Source of the DNA: Stappia sp. WLB 29
GTDB taxonomy: Bacteria > Pseudomonadota > Alphaproteobacteria > Rhizobiales > Stappiaceae
Assembly (NCBI RefSeq): GCF_023507705.1
Contig: NZ_JALBGD010000008.1
Span: 62,001-126,000, forward strand
DNA length: 64,000 nt
Direction of reading: 5' to 3'
This document shows, piece after piece, positions 60,338 to 64,000 of the stretch. A program made the translations under genes and the position numbers. Position 1 is the stretch's first letter. Each line of letters opens with the position of its first letter. Below the pieces are notes generated by a model. It saw only the letters and a list, made by a program, of their open reading frames with translations, was not told where the DNA came from and did no database searches.

Positions 60338-61467
60338 CCGGCTGCGGTGGAAGTGGCAGCCGCCGGCCGCAGCAGCTCGGCCAGCACCAGCGCGCTCGCC
60401 ACCACCACCAGGATCGGCGTCGCTCCGAAGGCGGCGGGCAGTAGGTAGAACGAGCCGACCAGCGCCGCACCGAGCAGCAGCGCCATCTGCAACCCGGCAA
60501 TGGTTGCGACCGGCATGGTCTCCAGTCCCCGGGCGGCGTCCGCCGGGCGCACGGGCACGCGCAGATAGGCCTTGAGGAACAGCGGCACCAGCAGCGCGGT
60601 CAGCACGAAATGCGCCGCGTGGAGCGGCCAGCCCATGGCGCCGACCTCGTCCGGCAGCACCGACCACACCAGCAGGACCAGATAGTTCGCTGCGGTGCTT
60701 GCCAGCACCGGCGGCCACAGCAGCAGGGTCAGCCAGGCGGACGGTGCCGCGCCGGTCTGTCGCGCCGTCGTCTGCAAGCCTCTGGCGACGGTGATCGCCG
60801 CAGCCGTTGCCACCGCGACGAAGGCGAGGGGGACCAGCAGGTCCATCGGCAGGCCGGACTGCAGGAACATGCCGGAGCGGTACTGCGCGAAGGCCATCTC
60901 GAGTTCCGACGGCAGGCTGGCGATCATGGGAAAGACCATCAGCAGCAGGATGCCCTGTCCGGCCCCCGGCAGGCGGAGGCGTCCGGCCAGCCAGATCAGC
61001 ACCGCGGTCGCGCCGCAATAGGCGGCAAGGCTGGCGACCAGTCCGCCGGTGGACAGGTCCCGCAGCAACCGGCCTGCCTGCATGGCCTGCAGCGCGCCGG
61101 CGCCCTGCGCCAGCGTCATCAGCAGGGCAATCAGGCCGGTGATGGCGACCAGCACCTGCGCGTTGCGGGCCGAGGCCGCCTGCCAGCGCGCCAGCGGCGG
61201 GATCAGCAGGCGGGCGATCTCCACATGGACGATGGCCACCAGCAGCGGCCCGGTCCACAGGGCGAAGATCGAGGCCGTCCGGATCGAGCCGCCGCCCATG
61301 AAGCCGTCGTGGTAGTCGAGCCGCTGCGCATCCACCCCGGGAATCGGGATCCACAGTCCCATCAGATAGATGGCCAGCGCGGCGGCAAGCGGCCACAGCA
61401 CCGGCCAGAGCGTCCGGGAAGGCGCGGTGGCGGACGGGGAGGGCGGGGCAGACGAGATCTCGCTCAT
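60334..61467 (-). CDS. Orphan SecY-like membrane protein, reduced
   Basis: A 377-aa protein with about ten hydrophobic segments and very short loops. Several stretches follow SecY in order: IPIPGVD (40-46) after TM1, GGGSIRTASIFALWTGPLL (58-76) resembling the SecY plug/TM2 sequence with SIFALG, GAGQGILLLMVFPMIASLP (168-186) resembling the GNGISI segment, WPPVLAST (251-258) resembling IPPIFAS, and PILVVVASALVLAE (351-364) resembling the last-helix VVVVIMD segment. SecY is about 440 aa with long cytoplasmic loops 4 and 5; those loops are largely missing. No ribosomal-protein genes are near. The stop TAG comes from the right CTAG of MITE copy 2. It may be a divergent second translocon subunit or a repurposed relic; function unproven. 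Confidence 0.6.
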   Translation of the reverse strand: MSEISSAPPSPSATAPSRTLWPVLWPLAAALAIYLMGLWIPIPGVDAQRLDYHDGFMGGGSIRTASIFALWTGPLLVAIVHVEIARLLIPPLARWQAASARNAQVLVAITGLIALLMTLAQGAGALQAMQAGRLLRDLSTGGLVASLAAYCGATAVLIWLAGRLRLPGAGQGILLLMVFPMIASLPSELEMAFAQYRSGMFLQSGLPMDLLVPLAFVAVATAAAITVARGLQTTARQTGAAPSAWLTLLLWPPVLASTAANYLVLLVWSVLPDEVGAMGWPLHAAHFVLTALLVPLFLKAYLRVPVRPADAARGLETMPVATIAGLQMALLLGAALVGSFYLLPAAFGATPILVVVASALVLAELLRPAAATSTAAG

Positions 61468-61528
61468 CGTGATCCTGTGTGCGGACGGGGCCTTTGCGAA
61501 GTGCTTGCGCCCGTTCTCGGGCACAATC

Positions 61529-61605
61529 CTAGTGTGGTGAATTTGAAATACGCCTCATTTTGCGGCAACCGTCGGAGCGTATTTCAAATTCGAAAACCAC
61601 ACTAG
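61529..61605. repeat. CTAG-bounded hairpin element A
   Basis: Arms are CTAGTGTGGT plus GAATTTGAAATACGC on the left (61529-61553) and the exact complement on the right (61577-61605), interrupted only by a 4-nt bulge GAAA (61592-61595). The loop is 23 nt with CATTTTGCGGCAA. It lies in the gap between two minus-strand genes. It is homologous to element B in opposite orientation. Confidence 0.8.
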
Positions 61606-61618
61606 AAACATAAACATG

Positions 61619-61694
61619 CTAGTCACCCTTTTGAATCTGAAGTTCGTACAGAGCTTGCTGCCAAATGTGACGAACTTCAGATTCGGGTGACTAG
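61619..61694. repeat. CTAG-bounded hairpin element B
   Basis: On the minus strand the arms are CTAGTCACCC plus GAATCTGAAGTTCGT and their exact complement, with a 4-nt bulge AAAA at the same position as in element A. The loop, also on the minus strand, has CATTTGGCAGCAA. The 40 nt to the stop of the SRPBCC gene are otherwise empty; either hairpin could also end that transcript. Confidence 0.8.
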
Positions 61695-61734
61695 CGGTCC
61701 GCTTGCCGCACCTGCAAGGGGTGCGAGTGCGCTC

Positions 61735-62655
61735 TCAGCCTGCCCCGCCTCCCAGTTGCGCCTCCAGCGTGTCGAACGCCTTCTGGAAGACGTTGCCGTG
61801 CACGTTCGGGATCAGTTCCAGATCGTCCTGCGGCGAGGCGGTCCAGTCGGCGGTCCACACCGCGAAGGTGTGGTCCCGGTCGGTGACCGGATAGAGCCGC
61901 GCGCCGGCATGGTAGTTCAGCCAGGGCATCGGGCTTTTCAGGATGCGGTAGCGGAAGGCCCGCTCCGTGTCGGACAGATAGGTCAGCTGCTCCCACAAGG
62001 CGCCTTCGCCGAACAGGAAGTCGCGCACGCCCGACACCTTGTCGGAGCGGGCGCCCTCCAGCATGTGCATCTTGGTGATGTCCTCGTGCCAGCCGCCCAT
62101 GCCGGCAAAGTCCCGCATCTTCGCCCAGACCCGGTCGACCGGCGCGGTGATGGTGCTGGAGGTGAACACCTTGGCCGGCCGCAGGCCCTGCCAGCGCTCG
62201 GCGCCGTCCGGCGCGCTCGCCCCCGAAAGCTTCTTGGCAAGCGCGGCAAGGCCGGCGGCGAAGACGTCGCGCGAGACGATCTCGGCGAAGCGCCCCGCAT
62301 CCTCCGGCTTTTCGTCGAAGGTTGCCCACCACTGGACATAGGTGCGCTCGCCCTTCGTCTCGGGGATCAGCTCCATGCCGGCGACATAGTTCTCCACCGG
62401 AAAGGCCGGCGTCTCAAAATTGTAGGTGAAGCTGTAGCGGCTGTCGTCGAGCGACAGCAGCCGCTCGCGCACGAAGGTGCCGTCGGAAAGCGTGAAGGCG
62501 CGCACGCAGCCGACCACGTCGGCGGCGAGCCCGTCCTCGATGGCGCTTTCGCGCACGCCCGGGTTCCAGTCCGGCAAGCCGTTGAAGTCGCGCACGCATG
62601 CCCAGACCGTCTCCACCGGCGCATCGATCATGGTGCTTGCGAAAGCCCTGGCCAT
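61735..62655 (-). CDS. Tandem SRPBCC-domain protein
   Basis: A 306-aa protein with two SRPBCC (START-like/polyketide cyclase) domains in a row: residues 1-150 (STMIDAPVETVWACVRDFNG) and 160-300 (SSTITAPVDRVWAKMRDFAG). The two openings align residue by residue, showing an internal duplication. Single-domain members bind hydrophobic ligands; the tandem form is uncommon. ATG 62655 follows GGGAGG. It ends a minus-strand operon with the PEP-hydrolase-like and Tm-1-like genes, 15 nt behind the former. Confidence 0.85.
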   Translation of the reverse strand: MARAFASTMIDAPVETVWACVRDFNGLPDWNPGVRESAIEDGLAADVVGCVRAFTLSDGTFVRERLLSLDDSRYSFTYNFETPAFPVENYVAGMELIPETKGERTYVQWWATFDEKPEDAGRFAEIVSRDVFAAGLAALAKKLSGASAPDGAERWQGLRPAKVFTSSTITAPVDRVWAKMRDFAGMGGWHEDITKMHMLEGARSDKVSGVRDFLFGEGALWEQLTYLSDTERAFRYRILKSPMPWLNYHAGARLYPVTDRDHTFAVWTADWTASPQDDLELIPNVHGNVFQKAFDTLEAQLGGGAG

Positions 62656-62670
62656 GGATGGTCCTCCCAA

Positions 62671-63537
62671 TCAGAAGTTGAGTTGCTTGAAGCGCCGGGT
62701 CTGGTCGATCAGTGCCGATTCCGCCGGCAACCGCTCCATCGAGCTGGCGCCGTAGAAGCCGTTGCAGCCCGGCGTGTTGCGCAGCACGTATTCGGCGTCC
62801 TCCGGGTTGGCGATCGGCCCGCCATGGCACATCACCAGGATGTCCGGACGCACGCTGCGCGCCGCCTGCGCCCAGGCGCCGATGTCGCGCACGCAGTCCT
62901 CCAGGGTGCGCGCGGTCTCCGCGCCGATCGAGCCGCCGGTGGTCAGGCCCATATGGGCGACCAGGATGTCGGCGCCGGCCTCGGCCATCGCGATGGCTTC
63001 TTCCGAGGAGAAGACATAGGGCGTCGTCAGCAGGTCCTTTTCGGCGGCCAGCCGGATCATCTCCACCTCGTGGTGGAAGCCCATGCCGGTCTCCTCCAGG
63101 TTCTGGCGGAACATCCCGTCGATCAGCCCGACGGTCGGGAAGTTCTGCACCCCGGCGAAACCGAGCGCCTTCAGCCGGTCGAGGTGGTCGTGCATGATCA
63201 CGAAGGGATCGGTGCCGTTGACGCCGGCCAGCACCGGCGTGTGGTCGACCACCGGCAGCACCTCGCGCGCCATGTCGAGCACGATCTCGTTGGCATTGCC
63301 GTAGGCCAGCACGCCGGCCAGCGAGCCGCGCCCGGCCATGCGATAGCGGCCGGAATTGTAGATGACGATCAGGTCGATGCCGCCGGCCTCTTCGCATTTC
63401 GCCGAAAGGCCGGTGCCGGCGCCGCCGCCGATGATCGGGACCCGGCGCCGGGCCATGTCCTGGAACCGGTCCAGAAGCTCGCGGCGCGTCGGCCGGGCGG
63501 GGCGCGGGGAGGTCTTGGGGGTGGGTGCTTCGTTCAT
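62671..63537 (-). CDS. Phosphoenolpyruvate hydrolase-like TIM-barrel protein
   Basis: A 288-aa TIM-barrel of the PEP_hydrolase/TIM-barrel signal-transduction family. Conserved segments are [20 protein letters not shown] (43-62 approx.), [32 protein letters not shown] and [15 protein letters not shown], with [14 protein letters not shown] near the end. ATG 63537 overlaps the stop of the upstream gene by ATGA, and the pair Tm-1-like plus this protein is a recurring, sometimes fused, unit. The reaction is not known. Confidence 0.87.
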   Translation of the reverse strand: MNEAPTPKTSPRPARPTRRELLDRFQDMARRRVPIIGGGAGTGLSAKCEEAGGIDLIVIYNSGRYRMAGRGSLAGVLAYGNANEIVLDMAREVLPVVDHTPVLAGVNGTDPFVIMHDHLDRLKALGFAGVQNFPTVGLIDGMFRQNLEETGMGFHHEVEMIRLAAEKDLLTTPYVFSSEEAIAMAEAGADILVAHMGLTTGGSIGAETARTLEDCVRDIGAWAQAARSVRPDILVMCHGGPIANPEDAEYVLRNTPGCNGFYGASSMERLPAESALIDQTRRFKQLNF

Positions 63538-64000
63538 GACGCGATCTTTCGGAATTCGGCGACCGCCGCATCGGCGAAGGCCGGATCGTTGATGTTGAAG
63601 GGCAGTTCGATCAACTGGCGCTTGGGGGTGGCGATGAAGGTGTCCCGGATGGCGGCGAACAGCGCCGCATCGGCCTCCGGGTCGTGGAAGGGCATGCCGG
63701 GCGCGTCGATGGCCGAGACGCCGCCGAGCGGCAGCAGGAAGCGCACCTCGCCCTCGCAGCGGTTCAGCCGTTCGGCAATCCACCGGCCGATGGCCGCGTT
63801 CTCCTGCGCCGTGGTGCGCATCAACGTCACCTGCGGATTGTGGACATAGAGGTTGCGGTCCCGGTACTTCTCCGGAACCGTTTCCAGCGCGCCGAAATTC
63901 ACCATGTCCACCGCCCCGACCGAGCCGACATAGGGCAGGCGGGTGCGCGCCACCGCGCCGAAGCGGTCCTGCGTGCAGGGAAACACCCCGCCCATCAAAA
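63534..64000 (-). CDS. Tm-1-like ATP-binding protein (UPF0261), C-terminal part
   Basis: The last 154 codons of a UPF0261/Tm-1-like protein; the gene begins beyond the right edge, since family members have about 400 residues. The segments [30 protein letters not shown] and [20 protein letters not shown], then [20 protein letters not shown], are family hallmarks. The tomato Tm-1 homologue binds ATP and a viral replicase; the bacterial function is unknown. Translationally coupled to the next gene. Confidence 0.88.
   Translation of the reverse strand, partial: LMGGVFPCTQDRFGAVARTRLPYVGSVGAVDMVNFGALETVPEKYRDRNLYVHNPQVTLMRTTAQENAAIGRWIAERLNRCEGEVRFLLPLGGVSAIDAPGMPFHDPEADAALFAAIRDTFIATPKRQLIELPFNINDPAFADAAVAEFRKIAS

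Noticed and set aside
61687-63849. Plus-strand open frame of 720 codons over the SRPBCC and PEP-hydrolase-like genes
   Set aside because: Antisense to two family-recognised genes and without any motif. Shadow frame.

Overview
The window is 64 kb of GC-rich bacterial chromosome. The core block hisD, UPF0262, low-molecular-weight phosphatase, infA, maf, yacG and tRNA-Phe is an alphaproteobacterial arrangement. With the many TRAP and ABC uptake systems and the ectoine-use genes it suggests a heterotrophic, probably marine or saline Hyphomicrobiales/Stappia-like organism; the genus is a guess from gene content. No phage genome, CRISPR array, rRNA or replication origin is visible.

Layout. (a) 1-6148: a divergent pair made of a minus-strand catabolic operon (SDR, FAD oxidoreductase, partial EamA exporter) and a plus-strand TRAP transporter. 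(b) 6265-17291: a LacI regulator with three copies of a 14-bp palindromic operator faces a branched-chain-type ABC transporter. The same operon continues into GST, an intradiol (hydroxyquinol-type) dioxygenase, SDR, BKACE, quinone reductase and cupin genes, an aromatic-catabolism cassette of unknown inducer. (c) 17666-21055: a GAF-PAS-GGDEF protein whose EAL domain has lost its catalytic residues. (d) 21208-27177: the housekeeping block, with an acyl-CoA synthetase placed between maf and yacG. (e) 27293-34401: an outer-membrane block with a small FecR protein, a periplasmic 5'-nucleotidase, a Slam-like TPR/beta-barrel translocator and a 939-aa protein joining a FecR domain to a C-terminal TbpB-like barrel. 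This looks like a type XI secretion locus. (f) 34584-36674: tRNA-Phe, then a 2-kb AT-rich island bounded by a 14-bp repeat of the tRNA 3' end. It carries one protein with a PD-(D/E)XK nuclease signature.

(g) 36771-53950: an accessory uptake region with two DctPQM TRAP systems and one TAXI-type TRAP system. Three LysR regulators, an opine-dehydrogenase family enzyme, a D-glutamate-cyclase (DUF4392) family enzyme, an alpha/beta hydrolase and an amidohydrolase accompany them. (h) 54003-60166: a GntR/FCD regulator with a palindromic operator, and ehuBCDA-eutBC for ectoine/hydroxyectoine uptake and use; eutA, eutD and eutE are absent. (i) 60334-64000: a minus-strand set with an orphan, reduced SecY-like membrane protein, a tandem SRPBCC protein, a PEP-hydrolase-like TIM barrel and the end of a Tm-1-like protein.

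Two families of CTAG-bounded palindromic elements lie in regions g-i. One is a MITE-like element in two copies (46819-47088 and 60163-60337) placed exactly at TAG stop codons. The other is a pair of 25-bp hairpin elements (61529-61605 and 61619-61694) that are diverged homologues in opposite orientation with compensatory changes. Many binding-protein genes are also bracketed by strong hairpins, which probably set mRNA dosage.
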